A stretch of DNA of 64,000 bases from Microvirga arvi (GTDB taxonomy: Bacteria; Pseudomonadota; Alphaproteobacteria; Rhizobiales; Beijerinckiaceae). Below, one piece after another: positions 25,120 through 33,532 of the stretch (position 1 is the first letter of the stretch; the number at the start of each line of letters is the position of its first letter). The notes under the pieces were generated by a model. It searched no databases. It was not told where the DNA came from and was given only the letters and a program-made list of their open reading frames with translations. The stretch is taken from the NCBI RefSeq assembly GCF_016892765.1, contig NZ_JAFEMD010000002.1:1-64000 (forward strand). The letters are read 5' to 3'. The position numbers and the translations under genes were made by a program.

Positions 25120-25368
25120 ATGACCGACACCGCCTCCATCAAGACCCTCCCCTTCGAGAAGGCCCTCGCCGAGCTCGAGGAGATCGTGCGGCGCCTCGAG
25201 CGCGGCGACGTGCCGTTGGAAGACTCGATCGCGATCTACGAGCGCGGCGAGGCGCTGAAGAAGCACTGCGAGCAGCTCCTGAAAAAGGCCGAGGCGCGGA
25301 TCGAAAAGATCACCATCGGCCCCGATGGAGCCGTCTCCGGAACGACGCCGCTCGACGTGGCGGAATAG
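25120..25368 (+). CDS. xseB: Exodeoxyribonuclease VII small subunit
   Basis: An 82-aa helical subunit; several copies join one XseA to form exonuclease VII, which digests single-stranded DNA in both directions. The family core [31 protein letters not shown] spans residues 13-48. XseA is not in the window. The position right before dxs is common in proteobacteria and suggests co-transcription (102-bp gap). Confidence 0.95.
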   Translation: MTDTASIKTLPFEKALAELEEIVRRLERGDVPLEDSIAIYERGEALKKHCEQLLKKAEARIEKITIGPDGAVSGTTPLDVAE

Positions 25369-25469
25369 CTCAGCTTCCACGGAAAGCCCCTGCCTCAGGT
25401 TTGACCGGGGGCCTCCCTGACCTTATCTCCAGGATATGACTTCCAGCTTAAAGCTAGGCGAGTAAACCA

Positions 25470-27377
25470 TTGTCCACACCCCTTCTCGACACCATCAGGA
25501 CCCCGGACGATCTGCGGCACCTGCCCGAGAGCCAGCTCCGGCAGGTGGCGGACGAGCTGCGGACCGAGACGATCAGCGCCGTCTCCGTCACCGGCGGACA
25601 TCTCGGGGCGGGACTGGGCGTCGTCGAGCTGACGGTCGCGCTGCACTACGTGTTCGACACCCCCCGCGACCGTCTGATCTGGGATGTGGGCCATCAGGCC
25701 TATCCTCATAAGATCCTCACCGGCCGGCGCGACCGGATCCGCACCCTGCGGCAGGCGGACGGCCTGTCGGGCTTCACCAAGCGCGCGGAGAGCGAATACG
25801 ACCCCTTCGGCGCGGCGCATTCCTCCACCTCGATCTCGGCCAGCCTCGGCATGGCCGTGGCGCGGGATCTCGATGGCAGGCAGAACAACGTCATTGCCGT
25901 GATCGGCGACGGCGCCATGTCGGCCGGCATGGCCTATGAGGCCATGAACAATGCCGGCGCCATGCATTCGCGCCTGATCGTTATCCTCAACGACAACGAC
26001 ATGTCGATCGCGCCGCCCACCGGCGCCATGTCGTCCTATCTCGCCCGCCTCGTCTCCGGCGGCACCTATCGCGGCATCCGCGAGACGGCCAAGCAGCTGG
26101 CGAAGAAGCTGCCGAAATTCATCTACGAAAAGGCCCAGCGCGTCGAGGAATTCGCCCGCGGCTTCTGGACCGGCGGCACCCTATTCGAGGAGTTGGGCTT
26201 CTACTATGTCGGCCCGATCGACGGGCACAACCTCGACCACCTGTTGCCGATCCTGAAGAACGTCCGCGATTCCGAGACCGGGCCGATCCTCGTCCATGTG
26301 GTCACCAAGAAAGGCAAGGGCTACGCGCCGGCGGAGGAAGCGGCCGACAAGTATCACGGCGTCGTCACCTTCGACGTGGTGACCGGGGCGCAGGCCAAGG
26401 CGAAAGCCAATGCGCCTGCCTATACCAAGGTGTTCGGCGAGAGCCTTGTGAAGGAAGCGGCGAAGGACAACAAGATCGTCGCCGTCACGGCCGCCATGCC
26501 GTCGGGCACGGGCATCGATCTCTTCGGCAGGGAATTCCCCGCCCGCACCTTCGACGTGGGCATCGCCGAGCAGCATGCGGTGACCTTCGCGGCCGGCATG
26601 GCCACGGAAGGCTACAAGCCGTTCTGCGCCATCTACTCCACCTTCCTGCAGCGCGCCTACGACCAGGTGGTGCACGACGTGGCGATCCAGAACCTACCCG
26701 TGCGCTTCGCCCTCGACCGGGCGGGCCTCGTCGGCGCGGATGGCGCGACCCATGCCGGCTCCTTCGACGTCGCCTATCTCGGATGCCTCCCGAACATGGT
26801 GGTGATGGCAGCGAGCGACGAGGCGGAACTCGTCCACATGGTGGCGACCGCAGCCGCCTATGATGCAGGCCCCATCGCCTTCCGCTATCCGCGCGGCGAA
26901 GGCGTGGGCGTCGACATGCCCGAGCAGGGCGTGCCTCTTGCCATAGGCAGAGGTCGCATCGTCAAGCAAGGCAGCCGCATCGCCATCCTGTCGCTCGGCA
27001 CACGCCTCGCCGAAGCCCTGAAGGCGGCGGAGGAGCTGGAAGCGCGCGGCCTCTCGACCACCGTGGCCGATGCCCGCTTCGCCAAGCCCCTCGACGAGGA
27101 GCTGATCCTGCGGCTCGCCCGGGATCACGAGGTGCTCATCACCGTGGAAGAAGGCTCCATCGGCGGCTTCGGCTCCTATGTGCTGCAGCTGCTTGCCGAA
27201 AAGGGCGCACTCGACCGCGGCACCCTGAAGGTGCGCTCCATGGTCCTGCCCGACATCTACCAGGATCAGGACAAGCCGGACCGCATGTATGCCAAGGCCG
27301 GGCTCGACGCGGTGGGCATCGTGACCAAGGTCTTCGAGGCGCTGGGCCAGGAAGAGAGCCGCAAGGTGCGGGCTTAA
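25470..27377 (+). CDS. dxs: 1-deoxy-D-xylulose-5-phosphate synthase
   Basis: A 635-aa thiamine-diphosphate enzyme that joins pyruvate and glyceraldehyde 3-phosphate, the first step of the MEP isoprenoid pathway. The TPP/Mg motif [17 protein letters not shown] is near residues 150-166; the catalytic Glu and neighbours are in [15 protein letters not shown] near 365-380; the C-terminal transketolase domain is complete. Start TTG 25470 (MSTPLLDTI) fits the family. ispE (57843) acts later in the same pathway. Downstream, a minus-strand superoxide dismutase gene interrupts the usual dxs-tlyA order. Confidence 0.97.
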   Translation: MSTPLLDTIRTPDDLRHLPESQLRQVADELRTETISAVSVTGGHLGAGLGVVELTVALHYVFDTPRDRLIWDVGHQAYPHKILTGRRDRIRTLRQADGLSGFTKRAESEYDPFGAAHSSTSISASLGMAVARDLDGRQNNVIAVIGDGAMSAGMAYEAMNNAGAMHSRLIVILNDNDMSIAPPTGAMSSYLARLVSGGTYRGIRETAKQLAKKLPKFIYEKAQRVEEFARGFWTGGTLFEELGFYYVGPIDGHNLDHLLPILKNVRDSETGPILVHVVTKKGKGYAPAEEAADKYHGVVTFDVVTGAQAKAKANAPAYTKVFGESLVKEAAKDNKIVAVTAAMPSGTGIDLFGREFPARTFDVGIAEQHAVTFAAGMATEGYKPFCAIYSTFLQRAYDQVVHDVAIQNLPVRFALDRAGLVGADGATHAGSFDVAYLGCLPNMVVMAASDEAELVHMVATAAAYDAGPIAFRYPRGEGVGVDMPEQGVPLAIGRGRIVKQGSRIAILSLGTRLAEALKAAEELEARGLSTTVADARFAKPLDEELILRLARDHEVLITVEEGSIGGFGSYVLQLLAEKGALDRGTLKVRSMVLPDIYQDQDKPDRMYAKAGLDAVGIVTKVFEALGQEESRKVRA

Positions 27378-27390
27378 AGGCCTACCACTT

Positions 27391-27535
27391 GTCATTCCGG
27401 GGCCGCGCAGCGGAGCCCGGAATCCATAAACACGACACTTATCGAAAAGACCCTTGCAAGCCGCTGCATTCAATTCTGCAGTGTTAGCAGTTATGGATTC
27501 CGGGCTCGGCTCTTCTGAGCCGCTCCGGAATGACA
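27391..27535. repeat. R3 long imperfect palindrome, copy 1
   Basis: The outer arms are GTCATTCCGGGG..GGAGCCCGGAATCCATAA and its approximate reverse complement ending CTCCGGAATGACA, around a ~50-nt centre. A close copy in the opposite orientation lies at 31356-31496. It sits between the convergent ends of dxs and the superoxide dismutase gene. Confidence 0.8.
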
Positions 27536-27542
27536 GTAGCGC

Positions 27543-28262
27543 TTAAATCGTCAGCGTCCCTGCCTTCGCGGCGGCATAGCGCTCGCCGATCCGGTTCCAG
27601 TCGAGCACGTTCCACCATGCCTTGAGGTAGTCCGGCCGGCGGTTCTGGTACTTCAGGTAATAGGCGTGCTCCCACACGTCGTTGCCCATGAGAACGCGCT
27701 GCCCGTCCATGAGCGGCGTGTCTTGGCTGGGCTTCGCCACGAGGGCGAGCTTGCCGTCACGGGCGACCGTGACGAAGACCCAGCCGGAGCCGAACTGCCG
27801 CGTCCCGGCAGCATTGAAATCCTCCTGGAACTTCGCAAAACCGCCGAGATCCCGGTCGATGGCGCTCTTGAGATCGCTCGAAGGCTCGCCGCCCGATCCG
27901 CCCATGATCTGCCAGAACATGGTATGGTTGGCATGCCCGCCGCCATTGTTGCGCACAGCCGTGCGGATCGACTCCGGCAACTCGCCTATCTTCGCCAGCA
28001 TCTCATGAAGCGGTACCTTGGCCGCCTCCGTGTTCTGGGTGAGAGCCGCGTTCAGATTGTTGACATAGGCTGCGTGGTGCTTGCCATAGTGAAGTTCCAT
28101 GGTCTGCGCGTCGATATGCGGCTCGTTCTTCGATAGCGCATAGGGCAAGGGATCGAGCTTGAAGGGACCCGCGGGGGCTTGCGCCCAGGCGCGGGACGCG
28201 ACAGAGCTGACGCCCAGAGCGGCAGCTCCGATCATAAGGTTGCGGCGACTGATGACTGGCAT
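27543..28262 (-). CDS. Tat-exported Mn/Fe superoxide dismutase
   Basis: A 239-aa enzyme that converts superoxide to oxygen and peroxide. The N-terminus has a twin-arginine signal (SRRNLMIGAAALG, cleavage after AWA near residue 27), so a folded, metal-loaded enzyme would reach the periplasm. The metal ligands are seen as His in MELHYGKHH (near 58), His in GHANHTMFW (near 113), and Asp and His in NDVWEHAYY. Mn versus Fe use is not certain from sequence. ATG 28262 is chosen to place RR close to the N-terminus. It lies opposite to dxs and tlyA, between them. Confidence 0.93.
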   Translation of the reverse strand: MPVISRRNLMIGAAALGVSSVASRAWAQAPAGPFKLDPLPYALSKNEPHIDAQTMELHYGKHHAAYVNNLNAALTQNTEAAKVPLHEMLAKIGELPESIRTAVRNNGGGHANHTMFWQIMGGSGGEPSSDLKSAIDRDLGGFAKFQEDFNAAGTRQFGSGWVFVTVARDGKLALVAKPSQDTPLMDGQRVLMGNDVWEHAYYLKYQNRRPDYLKAWWNVLDWNRIGERYAAAKAGTLTI

Positions 28263-28369
28263 GTTTCCTCCAAAATGGTTCAATTCAGGGACTAAGCTGA
28301 GCTGTTTCCCTTGCGATACGCCTAAGCAGATAGAGAGGAATGCGCCGTGACAAAGCGCACATTTGAGTC

Positions 28370-29098
28370 ATGACCCGCAAACGCGCCGATGTGGTTCTCG
28401 TCGAGCGCGGCTTCTTCGCAAGCCGCGCTCGCGCGCAGGAGGCGATTGCGGCCGGTCTCGTCACCGTGAACGGCGCCGTCATCCGCAAGGCATCGGATTC
28501 CGTGCCGGAGGAGGCGGTGATCACCGCCGAGCAGCCTCACCCTTACGTCTCGCGCGGCGGCGTGAAGCTCGCGGCAGCGCTCGACGTGTTCCAGATCGAC
28601 CCGAAGGACAAGGTCTGCCTCGACATCGGCGCTTCGACGGGCGGCTTCACGGAAGTGCTGCTCAAGCGCGGCGCGTCTCATGTCTATGCCGTCGATGTGG
28701 GACACGGCCAACTGCATCCGAAAGTCGTCGGCAATGCACGCGTGACGAATCTCGAAGGCACGGATGCCCGCGCGTTGAGCGACGAGCTTATCCCGCGCAA
28801 GGTCGATCTTCTGGTATCGGATGTAAGCTTCATCTCGCTCAAGCTCGTCCTGCCGCCTGCGCTCGCCTTTCTAAAGCCGGACGCGGAACTCGCCGTGCTC
28901 GTGAAGCCGCAATTCGAGGCGGGCCGCGATCATGTGAAGAAGGGAATCGTGCGCGATGGCGCCGTGCATCGCGCGGTCTGCGAGGACATGACAGCCTTCA
29001 TCGCCTCGCTCGGATTCGAGATCATGGGGCTCATCCCTTCGCCCATCGAGGGCGGGGACGGCAATCGTGAGTTTTTGTTGGGAGCCCGCATTGGCTGA
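28370..29098 (+). CDS. tlyA: TlyA-family rRNA methyltransferase
   Basis: A 242-aa RNA 2'-O-methyltransferase; TlyA modifies cytidines of rRNA and affects capreomycin susceptibility in mycobacteria. The N-terminal S4 RNA-binding domain (RADVVLVERGFFASRARAQE, residues 4-60) is followed by an FtsJ-like domain with the SAM-binding DIGASTGGFTEVLL near 85. It was once called hemolysin; that activity is doubtful. The stop overlaps the next methyltransferase start by 8 bp if TTG 29091 is used. Confidence 0.94.
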   Translation: MTRKRADVVLVERGFFASRARAQEAIAAGLVTVNGAVIRKASDSVPEEAVITAEQPHPYVSRGGVKLAAALDVFQIDPKDKVCLDIGASTGGFTEVLLKRGASHVYAVDVGHGQLHPKVVGNARVTNLEGTDARALSDELIPRKVDLLVSDVSFISLKLVLPPALAFLKPDAELAVLVKPQFEAGRDHVKKGIVRDGAVHRAVCEDMTAFIASLGFEIMGLIPSPIEGGDGNREFLLGARIG

Positions 29099-30341
29099 AC
29101 AGGTCACCATCAAGCGCCTCGGCGCGAAAGCCGACGGCACTGCGGAGGGCGCCTCGGGTCCCGTCTTCGTTCCCAAGGTGCTGCCCGGCGAGACCGTGAC
29201 GGTCGAACCCGAGGGATCGCATGCGCGCCTCATCAGCGTCGATGTGGCCTCGCCCGAGCGCGGGACGCCGTTCTGCCCTTATTTCGATGCATGCGGCGGC
29301 TGCGCGACGCAGCACATGAAGCACGGCTTCTATCAGGCCTGGAAGCAGGACATTCTCGCGCACACCCTGCGCCAGGCGCGGATCGAAGCGCCGATTGCGC
29401 CCATCGTCGATGCCCATGGCGAGGGACGCCGGCGCGTGACGCTGCACGTGCGCTTTCCCGACCGTGCCATGCATGTGGGCTACATGGCTCCACGGAGCCA
29501 TCAGATCGTCGAGATCGCCTTCTGCCCCATCGCGGAACCCGGCCTGAAGGATCAGGCGCCCGCGATCGCGCGTACCATCGGCGAGCACATGAAAGGCCCG
29601 CGCAAGCCGCTCGACGTTCAGATCACGCAGACGCAGACCGGCTTCGACGTGGACGTGCGCGGGCATGGTCCCCTGAAGGATGCGGACCGCCTTAGCTTCA
29701 TCGATCTCGCAGGCAGGCTCGATCTCTCGCGCCTGTCGATCCATGGCGACGTGATCGTGGAGCGCCGCCCGCCTGCCATCCTCATGGGCCGTGCCCTGGT
29801 CGTGCCGCCCGCAGGCTCGTTCCTGCAGGCGACGAGACTCGGCGAGGAGGTGCTTGCCGGCTTCGTGACGGAAGCCTGCGCGAAGGCCAAGCGCGTCGCG
29901 GATCTCTTCGCCGGATCGGGGCCGTTCTCATTGCGTCTTGCGGAGAAATCTGAGGTGCATGCGGTCGAGTTCGACAAGGGCTCGACGGCAGCCCTCGACA
30001 AGGCCTTTCGCGCAACGCCCGGCCTGCGGCGCATCACGACGGAGGCCCGCGACCTCTTCCGCCGTCCGCTGCTGACGCCGGAGCTCAACGCCTTCGATGC
30101 GGTGGTGCTCGACCCGCCTCGTGCGGGCGCGGAGGCGCAGGTGAAGCAGCTTGCCGTCTCGAAAGTCCCGCTCGTGGTGAGCGTCTCCTGCGATCCCGCC
30201 ACCTTCGCACGGGATGCAGGCATCCTGATCGCCGGCGGCTACCGCCTGGAGCGCGTGTTCCCTGTCGATCAGTTCAAGCACTCGCCGCATCTGGAAGTCG
30301 TCGGCATCCTGCGCCGCGACGTGGCGAAGAAGCGGCGGTAA
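29091..30341 (+). CDS. RumA/RlmD-type 23S rRNA (uracil-5-)-methyltransferase
   Basis: A 416-aa class I SAM-dependent RNA m5U methyltransferase. An N-terminal TRAM-like domain is followed by the [4Fe-4S] cysteines in FCPYFDACGGC and a further Cys in AFCPIAEP. The C-terminal domain has DLFAGSGPFSL (SAM site), VVLDPPRAG, and the catalytic Cys in VSCDPATFARD. The start is TTG 29091, overlapping the tlyA stop; a GTG at 29067 is possible. The exact rRNA uridine cannot be told (RlmC/RlmD/RlmCD). Confidence 0.92.
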   Translation: MAEQVTIKRLGAKADGTAEGASGPVFVPKVLPGETVTVEPEGSHARLISVDVASPERGTPFCPYFDACGGCATQHMKHGFYQAWKQDILAHTLRQARIEAPIAPIVDAHGEGRRRVTLHVRFPDRAMHVGYMAPRSHQIVEIAFCPIAEPGLKDQAPAIARTIGEHMKGPRKPLDVQITQTQTGFDVDVRGHGPLKDADRLSFIDLAGRLDLSRLSIHGDVIVERRPPAILMGRALVVPPAGSFLQATRLGEEVLAGFVTEACAKAKRVADLFAGSGPFSLRLAEKSEVHAVEFDKGSTAALDKAFRATPGLRRITTEARDLFRRPLLTPELNAFDAVVLDPPRAGAEAQVKQLAVSKVPLVVSVSCDPATFARDAGILIAGGYRLERVFPVDQFKHSPHLEVVGILRRDVAKKRR

Positions 30342-30410
30342 CCGAGGCGTCATCCCGGACGGCGAAGCCGATCCGGGACCGTGTGACGATTTTGGCACCT
30401 GAAACTCCAC

Positions 30411-30514
30411 TGTCATTCCCGCGCAGGCGGGGATCCATAACCGCTGGCGGTGCCGAACTGGACCAAGGTCGTGGTTATGGATCCCGGGCTCCGCTGCGCG
30501 GCCCCGGGATGACG
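30411..30514. repeat. R3-related palindrome (variant)
   Basis: TGTCATTCCCGCGCAGGCGG and GGATCCATAACC at one end, and GGTTATGGATCC..GGGATGACGG at the other, form an imperfect inverted repeat. It lies in the 237-bp gap between two convergent genes; nothing else is seen there. Confidence 0.65.
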
Positions 30515-30578
30515 GTGCTTTACTGGTCTGGCGATCCCGGATCGCCTGCGGCGTCCGGGATGACGCCATAGGAAAAAT

Positions 30579-31328
30579 CTAAAACAAGCTCCCCTGATCA
30601 TCCTCGTCGCTGGAGAGGGGCTTCTTGGCCTTGGGTTTTCTCTCCTTCACCGGCGCGGGCTCCGGCTGGGCGAGAGGTTCCATCAGGCCGGCATCGTCGT
30701 TCTCGACCTTGTTCACGCGGCTCGAGACCGGCACCAGGTCGAGCCAATCGTCCGGGCATGGCCGCACGAGGGGCATCACGTCGGCGCGCTCGTCGCGGAC
30801 ATCGAGCCACGCTCCGACATCATCGGGCGAGAGGATCACCGGCATGCGGTCGTGCACGGCGGAGAGCGTGCCGTTGGCGTCGGTGGTGACGATGGCGGCG
30901 GTGTCGATCTCGCCTCCGTCGGGACTGCTGTAGGTCTCCCACAATCCAGCAAGCGGCATGGGCTTGCGGTCGCGCGGGCGGATCAGGAACGGCGTCTTCT
31001 CGCGCCCGTGCCGCTGCCATTCGTAGAAGCCGTCCGCGAGGAAGATGCAGCGCCGACGCTTCAATGCCGCCTTGAAGGTCGGCTTCGTCTGCAGGGTCTC
31101 GCCGCGTGCGTTGATCACGAGGGGAAAGTCCTTCGGGTCCTTCACCCAGGACGGCAGGAAGCCCCAGCGCACCAGCATGAAATGCCGCTCGCCCCGATCC
31201 TCCAGCACGATGGGCACGGGCTGGGTGGGGGCCACGTTGTAGCGCGGAGGAAAGTTCGGCTGCTCGGGATAGCCGTACAAGTCCCGGTAGGTCTCGGGTG
31301 GGAGCGTGATTGCATAGCGCCCGCACAT
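30579..31328 (-). CDS. SOS response-associated peptidase (YedK/HMCES family)
   Basis: A 249-aa SRAP-domain protein. The catalytic Cys2 (MCGRYAI) forms a thiazolidine cross-link with abasic sites in single-stranded DNA and so protects them. Other conserved parts are PRYNVAPTQ near residue 28-36, WGFLPSWVKD near 55, NARGET, the DGFYEWQ motif with its Glu, and the His in SAVHDRMPVIL. The C-terminal 45 residues are a charged Lys/Pro/Glu tail not needed for the fold. The enzyme is intact by all these signs. It is flanked on both sides by R3 repeats. Confidence 0.94.
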   Translation of the reverse strand: MCGRYAITLPPETYRDLYGYPEQPNFPPRYNVAPTQPVPIVLEDRGERHFMLVRWGFLPSWVKDPKDFPLVINARGETLQTKPTFKAALKRRRCIFLADGFYEWQRHGREKTPFLIRPRDRKPMPLAGLWETYSSPDGGEIDTAAIVTTDANGTLSAVHDRMPVILSPDDVGAWLDVRDERADVMPLVRPCPDDWLDLVPVSSRVNKVENDDAGLMEPLAQPEPAPVKERKPKAKKPLSSDEDDQGSLF

Positions 31329-31355
31329 GGTTTGCCTCTCCCTTTACTTATCACT

Positions 31356-31496
31356 GTCATTCCGGGGCCGCGTAGCGGAGCCCGGAATCCATAACCGCTG
31401 ACGCTGCAGAATGAGGTGTAACGCTACTCGCAATTCTTGAAACGTCGTGTTTATGGATTCCGGGCTCGGCTCTTGCGAGCCGCCCCGGAATGACAT
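31356..31496. repeat. R3 long imperfect palindrome, copy 2
   Basis: It matches the reverse complement of 27391-27535 in its arms (GTCATTCCGGGGCCGCG..GGAGCCCGGAATCCATAA and TTATGGATTCCGGGCTCGGC..CCCCGGAATGACA) and partly in its centre, including the AAACACGAC / GTCGTGTTT block. Confidence 0.8.
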
Positions 31497-31505
31497 CACT
31501 GTGTA

Positions 31506-32501
31506 TCAAAGCCACCGCTTCCAGCGGAAGTAGAGATACGGCAGCGCCGCGGCGAGGATCATGAGGGTGATCGCCCAAGGGTAGCCGAACGCCCAATCAA
31601 GCTCCGGCATGAGCTTGAAGTTCATGCCGTAGAGCGACGAGACCAGGGTCGGCGGCAGGAAGATCACGGACATGACCGAGAAGATCTTGATGATGTCGTT
31701 CTGCTCGATGGTGACGAGGCCCAGCGTTGCATCGAGCAGGAACTGGATCTTGTTGGACAGGAACGTCGCGTGCTCCTCGATGGACTGCACGTCGCGCAGG
31801 GCCGTGCGCCATTCCGCCTGATAGCCTGCCGTCTTCTGCGGCCGCGGCATGCTGGCCGAAAGGAAGAGCAGCATGCGCTCCACAGAGACCATGCTCTCGC
31901 GCACGTTGGAGATGATGTCGCCCTTACGTCCGATGGACTTCAAGGCAACCCGATAGGATGCGGCGCGGCGCGCACCCTGCCGCTCGTTCTCGAAGATCGC
32001 CTGCGACAGGCGGTCGATGCGTGATCCGACGGTGCCGAGGATCTCGGCGGCACGGTCGATGATGGTCTCGACCAAGCCATCGAGCACGGCCTCCGGCTGA
32101 TGCCGGCACCCGCCCGGCTTCCCCGCGCGGGTCATGAACATACTGAAGGAGCGCGGCTCGCCGTAGCGCACGGTCACGAGCGCCTTCTCCGTCAGGATGA
32201 AGGACACGTCGATGAGCTTCGGTTCGTCCGTATCGGAATTGCACAGAACCCGCGCCGTCATGTAGCGCGCGTTGTTCTCATGATAGAGGATCTCGGAAGG
32301 CTCGATATCGGCCATCTCCTCCCGGGTTGGGATCTCGATGTTGAGATGGACCTCGACGAGCCTGTCCTCATCCCGGCTCGGCTCGACCAGGTCGATCCAC
32401 AGGGCGTCGCCGGGGATCGGCTCCCCCGGCGGCAGAACGGAACGGTCGAGGGATTGACCTGCCGGTCCCGTCAACCGCGCTGGCCTGTGGATCACAATCA
32501 T
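31506..32501 (-). CDS. CorA-family magnesium transporter
   Basis: A 331-aa inner-membrane channel, pentameric in the family, for Mg2+ and possibly Co2+ or Ni2+. The long cytosolic N-domain is followed by two C-terminal transmembrane helices; the selectivity motif GMN is present in YGMNFKLMPELDWAFGYPW near residue 291, and the positively charged tail YFRWKRWL ends the protein, as in CorA. No specific regulatory element is seen in its leader. It is flanked by repeat elements. Confidence 0.93.
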   Translation of the reverse strand: MIVIHRPARLTGPAGQSLDRSVLPPGEPIPGDALWIDLVEPSRDEDRLVEVHLNIEIPTREEMADIEPSEILYHENNARYMTARVLCNSDTDEPKLIDVSFILTEKALVTVRYGEPRSFSMFMTRAGKPGGCRHQPEAVLDGLVETIIDRAAEILGTVGSRIDRLSQAIFENERQGARRAASYRVALKSIGRKGDIISNVRESMVSVERMLLFLSASMPRPQKTAGYQAEWRTALRDVQSIEEHATFLSNKIQFLLDATLGLVTIEQNDIIKIFSVMSVIFLPPTLVSSLYGMNFKLMPELDWAFGYPWAITLMILAAALPYLYFRWKRWL

Positions 32502-32567
32502 GCGTGTTCTTGCCCCTAGAAGGTCCTATTCTCTCACTCGGGTCGTGACCTTGTCACCCCTGCTTGT

Positions 32568-32660
32568 CGTCATGGCCGCACTTGGTTTACGGCCATCCAC
32601 GTCTTGGGGACCGCCACGTGTCAAAGACGTGGATCCCCGGGACAAGCCCGGGGATGACGG
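32568..32660. repeat. R2-variant double hairpin
   Basis: GTCATGGCCGCACTTGG..GGCCATCCACGTCTT, then AAGACGTGGATCCCCGGG..CCCGGGGATGACGG. It shares GTCAT/ATGAC ends with the R2 family but has a different core, also seen at 48712-48795. It is found between corA and an SDR gene. Confidence 0.65.
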
Positions 32661-32676
32661 AGGGAGTGCTTGACCC

Positions 32677-33528
32677 TTAACGCAAAGACGACAAGGGCGG
32701 CGTGTCGTCGGGCACGAAGAAATCGGGCGCAAGGGGCTTGGTCGGATCGACCCGGTACTTCTCGAAATCGGTCACGCCCTCCCCGTGCAGGAAGACGTCG
32801 TCGATGAGGAAGTGGCCCGAGAAGCTTTTCGAGGGCTTCTGGAAGATCGCATAGGCGGCATCCGACAGAATATCCGGCGTGCGGCTGGCCTGCACGATGG
32901 CATCGCCGCCGAGCATGTTCCTGACGGCGCTCGTGGCGATCGTGGTGCGCGGCCAGAGCGCGTTGACGGCGATGCCCCGCCCCCGCAGCTCGCCGGCCAG
33001 TCCCAGCACGCAGAGGCTCATGCCGTATTTCGCCATCGAATAGGCGAGATGCGGAGCAAACCACTTCTCGCTCATGTCCAGTGGCGGCGAGAGCATGAGG
33101 ATGTGCGGGTTTTCCGCCTTCTCCAGATGCGGGATCGCATATTTCGAGACCATGTAGGTGCCGCGCGTGTTGATCTGGTGCATCAGATCGAAGCGCTTCA
33201 TGTCGGTCTGGGGCGTCGGCGTGAGGCTAATGGCGCTCGCATTGTTGACCACGATGTCGAGGCCGCCGAAGGTCTCAACCGTTTTTGCGATCGCGCCCTT
33301 CACCGCCTCCTCGTCGCGCACGTCGACCACCAGCGGCAGCGCCCTGCCGCCCGCCGCCTCGATTTCCTCCGCCGCCGTATAGATCGTGCCGGGCAGCTTC
33401 GGATGCGGCTCGGCGGTCTTGGCCGCAATGACCACGTTCGCTCCGTCCCGGGCCGCACGAAGGCCGATGGCGAGGCCGATGCCGCGCGAGGCGCCGGTGA
33501 TGAAGAGGGTTTTTCCGTTGAGGCTCAT
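32677..33528 (-). CDS. SDR-family oxidoreductase (HSDL2-like)
   Basis: A 283-aa NAD(P)-dependent dehydrogenase. Cofactor motif TGASRGIGLAIG at residues 10-21, NNASA near 96, and catalytic Tyr and Lys in AYSMAKYG near 161-165. The C-terminal LIDDVFLHGEGVTDFEKYR is typical of the group related to human HSDL2 and bacterial citronellol/acyl dehydrogenases. Start ATG 33528 (MSLNGKTLFITG). It begins 4 bp after the acyl-CoA dehydrogenase stop, so the two are co-transcribed and may work on the same acyl substrate. Confidence 0.9.
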   Translation of the reverse strand: MSLNGKTLFITGASRGIGLAIGLRAARDGANVVIAAKTAEPHPKLPGTIYTAAEEIEAAGGRALPLVVDVRDEEAVKGAIAKTVETFGGLDIVVNNASAISLTPTPQTDMKRFDLMHQINTRGTYMVSKYAIPHLEKAENPHILMLSPPLDMSEKWFAPHLAYSMAKYGMSLCVLGLAGELRGRGIAVNALWPRTTIATSAVRNMLGGDAIVQASRTPDILSDAAYAIFQKPSKSFSGHFLIDDVFLHGEGVTDFEKYRVDPTKPLAPDFFVPDDTPPLSSLR

Positions 33529-33532
33529 GGGA

